From contig NC_071340.1 in NCBI RefSeq assembly GCF_027744825.2, positions 3,541,501 through 3,605,500 of the forward strand: a DNA stretch of 64,000 nucleotides, read 5' to 3'. The notes beneath the pieces are model-generated. The model saw only the letters and a list, made by a program, of their open reading frames with translations, was not told the origin of the DNA and made no database searches. How positions within the stretch are numbered: the stretch's first letter is position 1; every line of letters starts with the position of its first letter. Of this stretch, positions 1 through 9,486 are shown in pieces. A program made the position numbers and the translations under genes. This DNA comes from Synchiropus splendidus. Taxonomy: Eukaryota > Chordata > Actinopteri > Syngnathiformes > Callionymidae.

Positions 1-497
1 AGAATCGTGTGTTTCCTCCCTCTTACTTGGAGAAATGCTTGTCACGCTCGTACAATAGTCTCTCAAAACAATATCAAATCATATATTTTGTCTAAAATAA
101 ATAAAAAAATAAAAACTTTCACAGGTTTCCTTCTCTACCTCCTGACTCAGCAACAATCTACTCAGCCCTAGAAGAGAATTGTTTCTGAAATATATTAATG
201 AGATTGAGGTCAAAAACGAGAGGAGCATACAACAGGGAATCAGGTTTTCAAATAGATGAAAGTTGGTGGGAGAAAACGGTCACTGAATTTCAGTAAGTTA
301 CATCATGCGCATGCCCGATCCTTATTCATTTCAAGGTCATATGTGGGGTCTCCTTCAGCAAAGATAAAAATAAACATTTCAATATTACTATTAATAGCTA
401 TGGGAGAAGGAAAACACGCCTAAAATTTCCCTTTATGCCTTTACCATCAATAAAATTTGTCAAACGCCTTGTTTTTCTGCGCTTAAATTGGCCGCAG
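1..497. other. AT-rich flank without a recognisable gene
   Basis: No convincing coding frame is seen on either strand. There is an A-rich tract around 96-115 that contains AATAAA-like words, which could be a polyadenylation signal or simple AT richness. No terminal inverted repeat or target-site duplication of a mobile element could be recognised. This may be host flank or a decayed part of the adjacent element. Confidence 0.5.
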
Positions 498-642
498 ATA
501 CAAAGATGGTGACGTGTGATCCAGTTACACCTGATTCAGCTGGACACTGGCAGTGCATCTCCATTCACAGAAACACTGCTGTGACATCAAATATGAGCTG
601 GACAGTGAGGCAGCTGCCAGGACAGCAACTCCAGCTGGACGG
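498..642 (+). other. Possible internal exon with Ig-like strand motif
   Basis: An open frame (codons from 500) is bounded by GCAG at 494-497 and by a good donor-like GGGTGAGA, with GT at 643-644. The translation carries a DSAGHWQC stretch, which resembles the D-x-A/G-x-Y-x-C motif of immunoglobulin F strands, followed by a SNMSWTV strand-like segment. The open frame actually runs further left, to a stop at 395-397, so the acceptor is not required by the frame. If spliced to the acceptor-like pyrimidine tract and AG at 823-824, the frame stops within a few codons. This could be a host exon fragment, a pseudo-exon, or chance. Confidence 0.2.
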
Positions 643-878
643 GTGAGATGTTTCTCCAAGGAAGTTATCGCTAAATTATTAATTATCCTGGCTCAGCATC
701 AACCAAATGACCTGCTGATGATTGTCTAAATGCATCCACCAGTGCGTATGTTGGATGCGTTTATTCAGCAAGCTACAGTCAAGTTTAAAGGGCGTTTCTT
801 TTCTCTTGTTTTTATTAAATGCAGTAATTTCAAGTGACGGTGCAAGCAAGCCGAGGTCAAGCACCAGCATGTTAGTGA
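643..878. other. Non-coding stretch with an acceptor-like pyrimidine tract
   Basis: No supported gene. Positions about 793-824 hold a T/C-rich run ending in TGCAG, which looks like a 3' splice acceptor. The longest open frame across it (722-949) starts at a TTG and has no recognisable domain, so it is not called. In the frame of the next feature a TGA lies at 876-878. Confidence 0.35.
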
Positions 879-1274
879 CGTGCAGGTGCAAAAGACGATG
901 TGATTCAAATGTTAGGATCAGGACGTTGGTCCTTCAGGGCCATCCATAAAGTATCAACAGGAGTCACAGGTGAAGAAGAAGAAGATTTCGTCCTGGAGTA
1001 TATTAATTCCGATTGTGGTGTTTTTCGTACTCTGTTAACCATACCGATGGATGCTTGGAGTGAGACAATCCAGGAGATTTCTCCAAAAATCGACGGTCTC
1101 TTCTACCATAGCCGCTTATGGAATGATGCCCTTGTGTTGAAAAAAGCACTGGCCTTTTAGGACCGCCCCACCCTGGACCGCCTACTTGTTGATGGCTGTT
1201 ATAAAGAGGATTTTTTCCAGAGCAACACCATGCAGACGTACCTGTTGGAACAAGACCGTCCAAGACAACAATGA
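879..1274 (+). pseudogene. Broken reading frame of unknown function upstream of the 273-residue ORF
   Basis: The frame is open from 879. The first ATG is at 909, and a GTG lies at 900. It has an acidic GEEEEDF stretch, then a probably helical region, and meets one TAG at 1158-1160. After the TAG the same frame stays open for 37 more codons and ends at TGA 1272-1274, which overlaps the ATG of the next ORF (1271-1273) as ATGA. Such an overlap is common in compact viral or element gene strings and suggests the whole frame was once a gene later hit by a stop. I do not recognise the family. The alternative is chance open frame; only the start-stop overlap and the continued openness support it. Confidence 0.3.
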
Positions 1275-2092
1275 GGCCAGAAGGTGTTCCGAGACGTATC
1301 GTCACTACCTTCCTCGGAGCTGCTACAGGCGGCCCCGGGTACGGGATGAACAACTCCTCGCCGTCACCTCTACATCCTGCGGTAGAACACGTTGCGGCTG
1401 ACGGTCATAAGTACGAGGGTTCTAACAACGACACGACAGACGGAGCCCGTCCTTCATTGGACGTCAAAGACGACACAGACGACTCTGTTGCAACTGAAAT
1501 GCAAGATGTGGATGACGAGGAGGAACCTGTAGGGAAGGCAGCAACCGCCTGCCCCGGGAACGAATCTGTCGACGTGCATCCGCCTGCTTTATCCACTGCT
1601 TCTCAAGACCAAGAACCAGCAGCTAATGATGACACGGATGGATGGATAAGCGGTTTCTTCTTGAAAGCTTTAAAGACAGTTGTATTTCATCTACTAGGTA
1701 AAACCATACGCAGGTATTGGAGGGAGATCTGCTACGGTTGCCAAGTAGACCATCCCAGCCAACTACAACACAGCTGTCTTGAAGAGATGGAGGATGATTT
1801 CTACCGCCTTAATTTCCACCCGTTGATGAAGAGACTCTGTAACAAGAACTTTCTGCCTGCTGTACAACACTACTTGACCCTGAATGACGTACAACCGGGG
1901 AAAATGAGAACGAAGGCTACGGCTGAGACAGTCTTGCTCGAAATGAGGTGTCGAAAATCAACTGTCTGGAATGAATACATCAAACATGAGCCTGAGGATC
2001 TTCTAATTGAACGTCTGGAATCAGCAAGTAGAATCTGGAATAGAACGCCGGTCCTGGGCGATGTCACAAACACGAGATTCCCTCGTATGTGA
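1271..2092 (+). CDS. Element-associated protein of unknown function with Cys/His cluster (273 aa)
   Basis: A full ORF from ATG with A at -3, ending at TGA 2090-2092. Residues about 10-30 are Gly/Ala-rich and mildly hydrophobic. Residues 60-125 are acidic and low in complexity (DDTDDS, DVDDEEEP). Residues 125-150 form a hydrophobic to basic segment that could be an amphipathic helix. Then comes a tight cluster Cys154, Cys157, His161, His167, Cys169 within CYGCQVDHPSQLQHSC, a plausible zinc site. The C-terminal third is charged and probably helical. It sits on the same strand, 125 bases before the integrase, and is followed by AATAAA at 2162-2167, so it may have its own transcript. It is intact, unlike the integrase. 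I infer that it is an accessory gene of the element; no function can be assigned. A host gene is less likely because the neighbours are element genes. Confidence 0.5.
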   Translation: MRPEGVPRRIVTTFLGAATGGPGYGMNNSSPSPLHPAVEHVAADGHKYEGSNNDTTDGARPSLDVKDDTDDSVATEMQDVDDEEEPVGKAATACPGNESVDVHPPALSTASQDQEPAANDDTDGWISGFFLKALKTVVFHLLGKTIRRYWREICYGCQVDHPSQLQHSCLEEMEDDFYRLNFHPLMKRLCNKNFLPAVQHYLTLNDVQPGKMRTKATAETVLLEMRCRKSTVWNEYIKHEPEDLLIERLESASRIWNRTPVLGDVTNTRFPRM

Positions 2093-2161
2093 TGTTTATT
2101 TTTTTTTACTCTTTTACTGTCTTTGTATAACATTACGTTTGAATCCTTACATAACCTGTGG

Positions 2162-2167
2162 AATAAA
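2162..2167 (+). promoter_or_regulatory. Polyadenylation signal AATAAA
   Basis: A canonical AATAAA lies 70 bases after the stop of the 273-residue ORF and before the integrase start, in AT-rich non-coding sequence. A T-rich run lies at about 2099-2109. It probably ends the transcript of the upstream ORF. Confidence 0.45.
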
Positions 2168-2360
2168 AAACATTAAGAAGTATATTTGGATCTCAGCTCA
2201 TTCATTTCTCGTTTAACATGACGGTGAAACACATCATTAAAAGAGTTTATTACAATCCTCTTCACCCCGGGACCTCTGGAGGTGTGAGTCGCCTTCGTCC
2301 AGGGGTGCAGGTTGAGACTGGAAAACCAGTCAGTTCTAAATCTATTAAATATTTTTTTTA

Positions 2361-2921
2361 TCAAAACAGGATGCCTACACCCTGCATAAACCAGCCAGAG
2401 TAAACTTTCCGAGATACAGAGTATTTGTTCACAGGCCTCTTCAACAATTCCAGGCCGACCTATGCGACATACAGGCGTTGGCTAGATATAACGACGATCA
2501 AAATTACTTGTTGACCGTTATAGATGTATTTTCAAAGAGGGCCTATGTACGCGTTTTAAAAAGAAAGACTCCGATCGAGAGAATGAAGGCGTTCAAAACA
2601 GTGCTGGAGGAGTGCGGGACGCCTGCAAAGCTACAGACGGATGATGGGAAAGATTTTTTTAACAAGAGTTTCAGGGCTTTGATGGAAAGGAAGGGTATTA
2701 ATCATTTTTCAACAGCGAGTGACGTTAAGGCCTCTGTGGTTGAGAGATTTAACCTCACTCTTAAAAGTCGGATGTGGAGATATTTCACGGCTAAAAACAC
2801 ATTACGTTACATCGAGGTTTTACAGGATCTAGTAAAGAGTTATAATCACAGCTATCACAGTAGTATAAAAATGACACCGATGGAAGTAACTAAAGAAAAT
2901 ACTCTGCAATTTTTACATTAG
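2361..2921 (+). other. Integrase catalytic core piece (rve domain)
   Basis: This is the longest unbroken piece of the integrase. It includes the SKQDAYTLHKP segment just before the core, then LLTVIDVFSKRAYV, the TDDGKDF second-Asp motif and VVERFNLTLKSRMWRYF around the catalytic Glu. The piece continues upstream of the first TTG start-like codon at 2478, and the first catalytic Asp (2457-2459) would be lost if that codon were taken as the start. It has no ATG of its own at the proper place, which agrees with it being an internal part of a longer protein. Confidence 0.85.
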
Positions 2922-3357
2922 ACCATCGAAAGATCTGCAGAAGGCAAAATTTAAGGAGGGCGATCATGTTAGGATATCAAAACTACGAGGTGTATTTGAC
3001 AAAAAGTATGAGCAGAGTTTTACAGATGAGATATTTACGATAACTGAATGTATTCATCGCACCCCGCCTGTGTATAAATTGAAAGATTTCGACGGCGAGA
3101 CCATCCAGGGGTCATTTTATGATCAAGAATTACAAAAAGTACAACTCGTAAAGGATAAAGTATTTCACGTTGAAAAGATTCTCATGGAACGCTGCGTTAA
3201 AGGAGAGAGGCAGGTCTTTGTCCAGTGGAAGAACTGGCCTGAAAAATTCAACAGCTGGGTAAAAGCTTCGGATATAAAAAATTATATAAGAATGTCCTTC
3301 TTTACACCAGGCATCATATCACCATGTACGACTCAAAGAACGCAGGCTTCTATGTGA
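2920..3357 (+). other. Integrase C-terminal piece with chromodomain-like module
   Basis: Open in a different frame from the core (opens at 2890; meaningful from about 2920). It has an SH3-like stretch (KFKEGDHVRISKLRG, then PPVYKLKDFDGE), followed by a chromodomain-like module at about 3163-3285 with the aromatic and proline signature VFVQWKNWPEKFNSWVKASDI. Chromodomains on integrases are known to steer insertion towards modified histones, often in heterochromatin. That is notable here because a satellite array begins about 1 kb downstream. The last codons (to the stop at 3355-3357) overlap the start of the next ORF at 3324. Confidence 0.75.
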
Positions 3358-4265
3358 CTTTACCATCAAACGCCAGCGCAAATGTTTTTAAAGACAACTC
3401 CATTGGTACTTTCCGCGTTGATTTAGCACAACATATCGATTTAAACGGAAAATGGGAGGTCGCTTTGACGGAGATTACATACCCTCACACGTGGCATAAT
3501 ATTCCAGAGGATACAGCATCATTTTCCTGGAAACCGAACCATAGAGTACTTGATTCCAACACAAACACGGCTCCCCCTAGAGGATCAGATTCGGAGGCTA
3601 ACACAACACGACGGTATAAAGATGAATTTCATAGAGCCATGGCTCGTCTTAGGGCTCCAGATCCCGATGCCAGCGCCTCTGCTCAGAGGAAAAAAGACGA
3701 ATCACGAGGGGTTGATCGACATTTCAAAACGGCGGGAACAGATATTTCCAAACTGAAGTTTAAGGGAGGATATTACAGCTCTATTAATCAGATTACAACC
3801 GAGTTGGAGCAAACCTTTAAAAAAACCAATAACGACATACGCTTCCTGTTTAACAGTGCACGGCAAAAAATTGATCTTCAAGGAGACGGGCAGAACCTAG
3901 TGCTTTTTAACTCGCCTTTGGCTTACATGCTAGGTGTAGAGCCTGGTAATTGGATAAATTTTTGCGACTACAGAGCGCCCCATCCAGTTGATTTAAAAGT
4001 GGGGTTTTATCATCTCTACTGTTACAGCGACGTTGTAAGACCGCAGCTTGTAGGGGATGCATATGCACCGCTTTTAAGAACTGTGGAAATGAAGGGTAGC
4101 TACTCAGATATAATCACACAACATTTTAACCCTGCTTACTATTTACCGGTGGCCAAGAACCATATTGAAAATATTCAGATACAAATTAAATCGAATCTTA
4201 ACAAACCCGTCAATTTTACCTTTGGAAAGGTCGTGGTGACTCTATACTTTAGACCTGTTACTTGA
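3324..4265 (+). CDS. Conserved Maverick/Polinton-type element protein, possibly structural (313 aa)
   Basis: Complete ORF from ATG 3324 (ACCATGT, A at -3) to TGA 4263-4265. It starts 34 bases inside the integrase tail frame, a compact overlap. The N-terminal third (residues 8-75) reads as beta strands: GFYVTLPSN, then IGTFRVDLAQHIDLNG, then WEVALTEITYPHTWHNI. Residues about 78-138 are a charged, low-complexity insert rich in Arg, Asp, Ser and Ala. After KGGYYSSINQI the sequence is again beta-rich and ends in VNFTFGKVVVTLYFRPV. I recognise this start and end pattern as that of proteins lying next to F54H12.3-like integrases in many invertebrate and fish genomes. A capsid or other virion part is my inference from beta content and position; it is not shown. 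No signal peptide or membrane segment is seen. Confidence 0.6.
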   Translation: MYDSKNAGFYVTLPSNASANVFKDNSIGTFRVDLAQHIDLNGKWEVALTEITYPHTWHNIPEDTASFSWKPNHRVLDSNTNTAPPRGSDSEANTTRRYKDEFHRAMARLRAPDPDASASAQRKKDESRGVDRHFKTAGTDISKLKFKGGYYSSINQITTELEQTFKKTNNDIRFLFNSARQKIDLQGDGQNLVLFNSPLAYMLGVEPGNWINFCDYRAPHPVDLKVGFYHLYCYSDVVRPQLVGDAYAPLLRTVEMKGSYSDIITQHFNPAYYLPVAKNHIENIQIQIKSNLNKPVNFTFGKVVVTLYFRPVT

Positions 4266-4337
4266 GAGGATATTATATAACCCTTGTATCGTCATGTGGA
4301 AATTCATTCACCATCACAACGCCGGAGAGAGATATTA
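4266..4337. other. Spacer between the element and the satellite array
   Basis: Seventy-two bases that match neither the coding part nor the satellite consensus well. It contains TATTATATAA at 4271-4280. No AATAAA, terminal repeat or target-site duplication is seen. A faint likeness of 4295-4315 to the satellite segment around CATGAAATTTTCACC is too weak to call a degenerate monomer. Confidence 0.5.
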
Positions 4338-4975
4338 GAATTTTTCAGATCCCACTATCGGAGAAAGGGTTTTTCTAGTAGTTGCACTTCAAATCTAAAC
4401 TGTCTGAAGCGTTTTTTCAAAGTTATCAACATTTTTATGTTTGGCGTTCGGAAACCCACCGTATCTCAGGCTGAAAATGAGTTTCCTGCTTTGTGCCATA
4501 ACTTTGCAGGGAAGCTTCAGACCATGAAATTTTAACCTCCCACTATAGCAGAAAGGGTTTTTCTAGTAGTTGCACATTAAATCTAAGCTGTCTAAAGTGT
4601 TTTTCCAAAGTTATCAACACTTTTATGTTTACCGTTCCGAAATCGACCTTATCTCAGGCTCAAAATGCGTTTTCTGCATTGTGCTATAACTTTGCAGAGA
4701 AGCTTCTTAACATTAAATTTTAACCTCCCACTATAGCACAAAGGGTCTTTCTCGTAGTTGCACATCAAATCTCAGGTGTTTGAAGTGTTTTCCCAAAGTT
4801 ATCAACATTTTTATGTTTGGCGTTCCGGAACCCACCTTATCTCAGGCTGAAAATGCGTTTTCTGCATTGTGCCATAACTTTGCAGAGAAGCTTCAGAAAA
4901 TGAAAATTTCACCTCCCACTATAGCAGAAAGGGTCTTTCTAGTAGTTGCACATGAAATTTAAGCTGACTGAAGTG
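4338..4975 (+). repeat. Left-edge satellite segment, copied again at 8849-9486
   Basis: The first three and a half monomers carry rare variants: CCCACTATCGGAG, TGAGTTTCCTGCTTTG, CAGACCATG, CTTCTTAACATTAAA and CACAAAGGGTC. They recur in the same order 4,511 bp further right (24 monomers less one base). The two copies differ at scattered sites, so this is an older segment duplication. Confidence 0.75.
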
Positions 4976-7900
4976 TTTTTCCAAAGTCATCAACATTTTT
5001 ATGTTTGGCGTTCCGGAACAAACCTTATCTAAGGCTGAAAACTCGTTTTCTGCTTAGTGCCATAATTTGCTTGGAAGCTTCAGAACATGAATTTTTCACA
5101 TTCCACTATAGCAAACAGAGTTTTTTCTAGTATTTGCACATTAAATCGAAGCTGTCTGAAGTGTTTTTCCAAAGTTATCAACATTTTTATCTTTGGCGTT
5201 CCGAAACCCACCTTATCTCAGGCTGAAAAGCGTTTTTCTGCATTGTGCCATAACTTTGGAGGGAAGCTTCAGAACATGAAATTTTTTCCTCCCACTATAG
5301 CAGAAAGGGTCTTTCTAGTCGTTGCACATCAAATCTAAGCTGTCTGAAGTGTTTCGTCAAAGTTATCACAATTTTTATGTTTGGCGTTTCCGGCACCGAC
5401 CTTATCTCAGGCTGCCAACACGTTTTCTGCATTGTGCCATAACTTTGCAGGGAAGCTTCAGAACATGACATTTTTACTTCCCACTATAGCAGAAAGGGTC
5501 TTTCTCGTAGTTGCACATCAAATCTAAGCTGTCTGAAGTGTTTTTCCAAAGTTATCAACATTTTTATGTTTGCCGTTCCGAAACCCACCTTATCTCAGGC
5601 TGAAAACGTGTTTTCTACATTGTGCAATAACTTTGCAGGGAAGCTTCAGAACATGACATTTTTACTTCCCACTATAGCAGAAAGGGTCTTTCTCGTAGTA
5701 GCACATCAAATCTAAGCTGTCTGAAGTGTTTTCCCAAAGTTATCAACATTTTTTTGTTTTGCGTTCCGGAACCCACCTTATCTCAGGCTGAAAATGTGTT
5801 TCCTGCTTTGTGCCTTAACTTTGCAGGGAAGCTTCAGAACATGGAAATTTAACCTCCCACTATAGCAGAAAGGGTCTTTCTAGTAGTTGCACATCAAATC
5901 TAAGCTGTCTGAAGAGCTTTTCCAAAGTTATCAACACTTTCAAGTTTGCCGTTCCGAAATCGACCTTATCTCAGGCTCAAAATGCGTTTTCTGCTTTGTG
6001 CTATAACTTTGCAGAGAAGCTTCTTAACATTAAATTTTCACCTGCCACTGTCGCAGAAAGGGTCTTTCTAGTAGTTGCACATCAAATTTTAGCTGACTGA
6101 AGTGTTTTTCCAAAGTCATCAACATTTTTATGTTTGTCGTTCCGGAATCGACCTAATCTCAGTTTGAAAACGCGTTTTCTGCATTGCGCAATACCTTTAC
6201 AGGGAAGCTTCAGAACATGAAATTTTCACCTCCCACTATAGCAGAAAGCATCTTTCTAGTCGATGCACATCAAATCTAAGCTGTATGAGTGTTTTGTCAA
6301 AGTTATCACAATTTTTATGTTTGGCGTTCCGGAATCGACCTTATCTCAGGCTGAAATCGCGTTTTACGCTTTGTGCCATAACTTTGGAGGGAACCTTCAG
6401 AACATGAAAATTTTACCTCCCACTATAGCAGAAAGGGTCTTTATAGTACTTGCACTTCAAATCTAAGCTGTCTGAAGTGTTTTTCCAAAGTTATCAACAT
6501 TTTTATGTTTGGCGTTCTGGAATCGACCTTATCTCAGTTTGAAAACGCGTTTTCTGCATTGAGCAATAACTTCGCAGGGAAGCTTCAGAACATGAAAATT
6601 TCACCTCCCACTATAGCAGAAAGGGTCTTTCAAGTAGTTGCATATCAAATCTATGCTGTCTGATGTGTTTTTGCTAAGTTATCAACATTTTTATGTTTGG
6701 CGTTCCGGAATCGACCTTATCTCAGGCTGAAAACGCATTTTTCGCATTGTCCCATAACTTTGCAGGGAAGCTTCAGAACATGACATTTTCACCTCCCACT
6801 ATATCAGAAAGGGTCTTTCTCGTAGTTGGACATTAAATCTAAGCTGTCAGAAGTGATTTTCCAAAGTTACCAACATTTTTATGTTTGGCGTTCCGGAATC
6901 GACCTAATCTCAGTTTGAAAACGCGTTTTCTGCATTGTGCAATAACTGTGCAGGGAAGCTTCAGATCATGAAATTTTCACCTCCCACAATAGCAGAAAGG
7001 GTCTTTCTCGTAGATGCTCATCAAATCTAAGCTGTCTGAAGTGTTTTTCCAAAGTTATCAACATTTTTATGTTTGGCGTTCCGGAATCGAACTTATCTCA
7101 GTTTGAAATCGCGTTTTCTGCATTGTGCAATAACTTTGCAGGGAAGCTTCAGAACATGAAATTTTCACCTCCCACTATAGCAGAAAGGGTCTTTCTTGTA
7201 GATGCACATCAAATCTAAGCTGTCTGAAGTGTGTTGTCAAAGTAATCACAATTTTTATGTTTGGCGTTCCGGAATCGACCTTATCTCAGGCTGAAAACGC
7301 GTTTTGCGCATTGTGCTATAACTTTGGAGGGAACCTTCAGAACATGAAAATTTCACCTCCCACTATAGCAGAAACTGTCTTTCTAGTACTTGCACTTCAA
7401 ATCTAAGCTGTCTGAAGTGTTTTTCCAAAGTTATCAACATTTTTATGTTTGGCGTTCCGGAATCGACCTTATCTCAGGCTGAAATCGCGTTTTACGCATT
7501 GTGCCATAACTTTGCAGGGAACCTTCAGAACATGAAATTTTCACCTCCCACTATAGCAGAAAGGGTCTTTCTCGTAGTTGCCCATCAAATCTAAGCTGCC
7601 TGAAGTGTTTTTCCAAAGTTATCAACATTTTTATTTTTGGCGTTCCGGAATCGACCTAATCTCAGTTTGAAATCGCGTTTTCTGCATTGTGCAATAACTT
7701 TGCAGGGAAGCTTCAGAACATGAAATTTTCAGCTCCCACTATAGCAGAAAGGGTCTTTCTAGTAGATGCACATCAAATCTAAGCTGTCTGAAGTGTTTTA
7801 TCAAAGTTATCACAATTTTTATGTTTGGCGTTCCGGAATCGACCTTATCTCAGGTGAAAACGCGTTTTACGCATTTTGCCATGACTTTCCAGGGAAGCTT

Positions 7901-8848
7901 CAGAACATGAAAATTTCACCTCCCACTATAGCAGAAAGGGTCTTTCTAGTAGTTGCACATCAAATCTAAGCTGTCTGGAGTGTTTTTCCAAAGTTATCAA
8001 TATTTTTATGTTTGACGTTCCGAAACCCACCTTATCTCAGGCTGAAAACGCGTTTTCTGCTTTGTGCCATAACTTTGCAGGGAAGCTTCAGAACATGAAA
8101 TTTTCACCTCCCACTATAGCAGAAAGGGTCTTTCTCGTTGTTGCACATCAAATCTAAGCTGCCTGAAGTGTTTTTCCAAAGTTATCAACATTTTTATGTT
8201 TGGCGTTCCGGAATCGACCTAATCTCAGTTTGAAATCGCGTTTTCTGCATTGTGCAATAACTTTGCAGGGAAGCTTCAGAACATGACATTTTCACCTCCC
8301 ATGACAGTAGAAAGGGTTTTTCTAGTAGTTGCACATCAAATCTAATCTGTCAGAAGTGTTTTTTCAAAGTTATCAACATTTTTATGTTTGGCGTTCCGGA
8401 ACCCACCAGGTCTCAGGCTGAAAATGCGTTTTCTGCATTGTGCCATAACTTTGCAGAGAAGCTTCAGAAAATGAAATTTTCACCTCCCACTATAGCACAA
8501 AGGGTTTTTCTAGTAGTTGCACATCAAATCTAAGCTGTCTGAAGTGTTTTCCCATAGTTATCAACATTTTTATGTTTGGCGTTCGACAATTGACCTTATC
8601 TCAGGCTGAAAACGCGTTTTCTGCATTGTGCCATAACTTTGCAGGGAAGCTTCAGAACATGAAATTTTAACCACCCACTATAGCAGAAAGGGTCTTTCTC
8701 GTAGTTGTACATCAAATCTAAGCTGTCTGAAGTGTTTTTCGAAAGTTATCAACATTTTTATGTTTGGCGTTCCGGAGCCCGCCTTATCTCAGGCTGAAAA
8801 CGCGTTTTCTGCATTGTGCAATAACTTTGCAGAGAAGCTTCAGAAGAT

Positions 8849-9486
8849 GAATTTTTCAGATCCCACTATCGGAGAAAGGGTTTTTCTAGTAGTTGCACTT
8901 CAAATATAATCTGTCTGAAGCGTTTTTTCAAAGTTATCAACATGTTTATGTTGGCCGTTCCGGAACCCACCTTATCTCAGGCTGAAAATGAGTTTCCTGC
9001 TTTGTGCCATAACTTTGCAGGGAAGCTTCAGACCATGAAATTTGAACCTCCCACTATAGCAGAAAGGGATTTTCTAGTAGTTGCACATTAAATCTAAGCT
9101 GTCTAAAGTGTTTTTCCAAAGTTATCAACACTTTTATGTTTACTGTTCCGAAATCGACCTTATCTCAGGCTCAAAATGCGTTTTCTGCATTGTGCTATAA
9201 CTTCGCAGAGAAGCTTCTTAACATTAAATTTTAACCTCCCACTATAGCACAAAGGGTCTTTCTCGTAGTTGCACATCAAATCTAAGGTGTTTGAAGTGTT
9301 TTCCCAAAGTTATCAACATTTTTATGTTTGGCGTTCCGGAACCCACCTTATCTCAGGCTGAAAATGCGTTTTCTGCATTGTGCCATAACTTTGCAGAGAA
9401 GCTTCAGAAAATGAAAATTTCACCTCCCACTATAGCAGAAAGGGTCTTTCTAGTAGTTGCACATGAAATTTACGCTGACTGAAGTG
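8849..9486 (+). repeat. Internal copy of the left-edge satellite segment
   Basis: Partner of 4338-4975 with an offset of 4,511 bp. It shares the same run of rare variants, including the TTTCAGATCCCACTATCGG start. The segment that touches the element is therefore not unique to the boundary. Confidence 0.75.

Larger units (their letters stand above)
2218..3357 (+). pseudogene. Maverick/Polinton-type (F54H12.3-like) integrase, twice frameshifted
   Basis: A DDE integrase would cut and join element DNA ends into the host chromosome. The N-terminal piece starts at ATG 2218 and carries a conserved-looking YYNPLHPGTSGGVSRL segment. It leaves frame in a run of eight T at 2352-2359, where the frame balance implies one missing base. 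The second piece (to TAG 2919-2921) is the rve core: Asp at 2457-2459 in FQADLCDIQ, Asp at 2640-2642 in LQTDDGKDF, and Glu at 2742-2744 in KASVVERFN, with 33 residues between the last two. The frame shifts again between 2890 and 2920, and the third piece runs to 3357. All three catalytic acids are kept, so the breaks look young or may in part be sequence errors. Known: integrases of this layout occur in Maverick/Polinton elements and as F54H12.3-like transposon proteins. Inferred: this copy is dead. Confidence 0.82.

Noticed and set aside
722..949. 75-residue + strand ORF with a hydrophobic stretch, a possible signal peptide
   Set aside because: Starts at TTG, the hydrophobic stretch is the translation of a pyrimidine-rich splice-acceptor-like tract, and nothing conserved follows.
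1003..1353. 116-residue minus-strand ORF
   Set aside because: Shadow of the + strand frames 879-1274 and 1271-2092; no recognisable domain.
2352..2359. Programmed ribosomal frameshift at the T run
   Set aside because: There is a second unrelated shift near 2890-2920 and no evident downstream structure; mutation or sequence error is the simpler reading.
2478..2921. Reading the integrase as a separate 147-residue gene starting at TTG 2478
   Set aside because: The frame and the family-like sequence continue upstream, and the first catalytic Asp lies before 2478.
3550..3756. 68-residue + strand ORF inside the 313-residue gene
   Set aside because: Overlaps the larger ORF in another frame, across its low-complexity part; no independent support.
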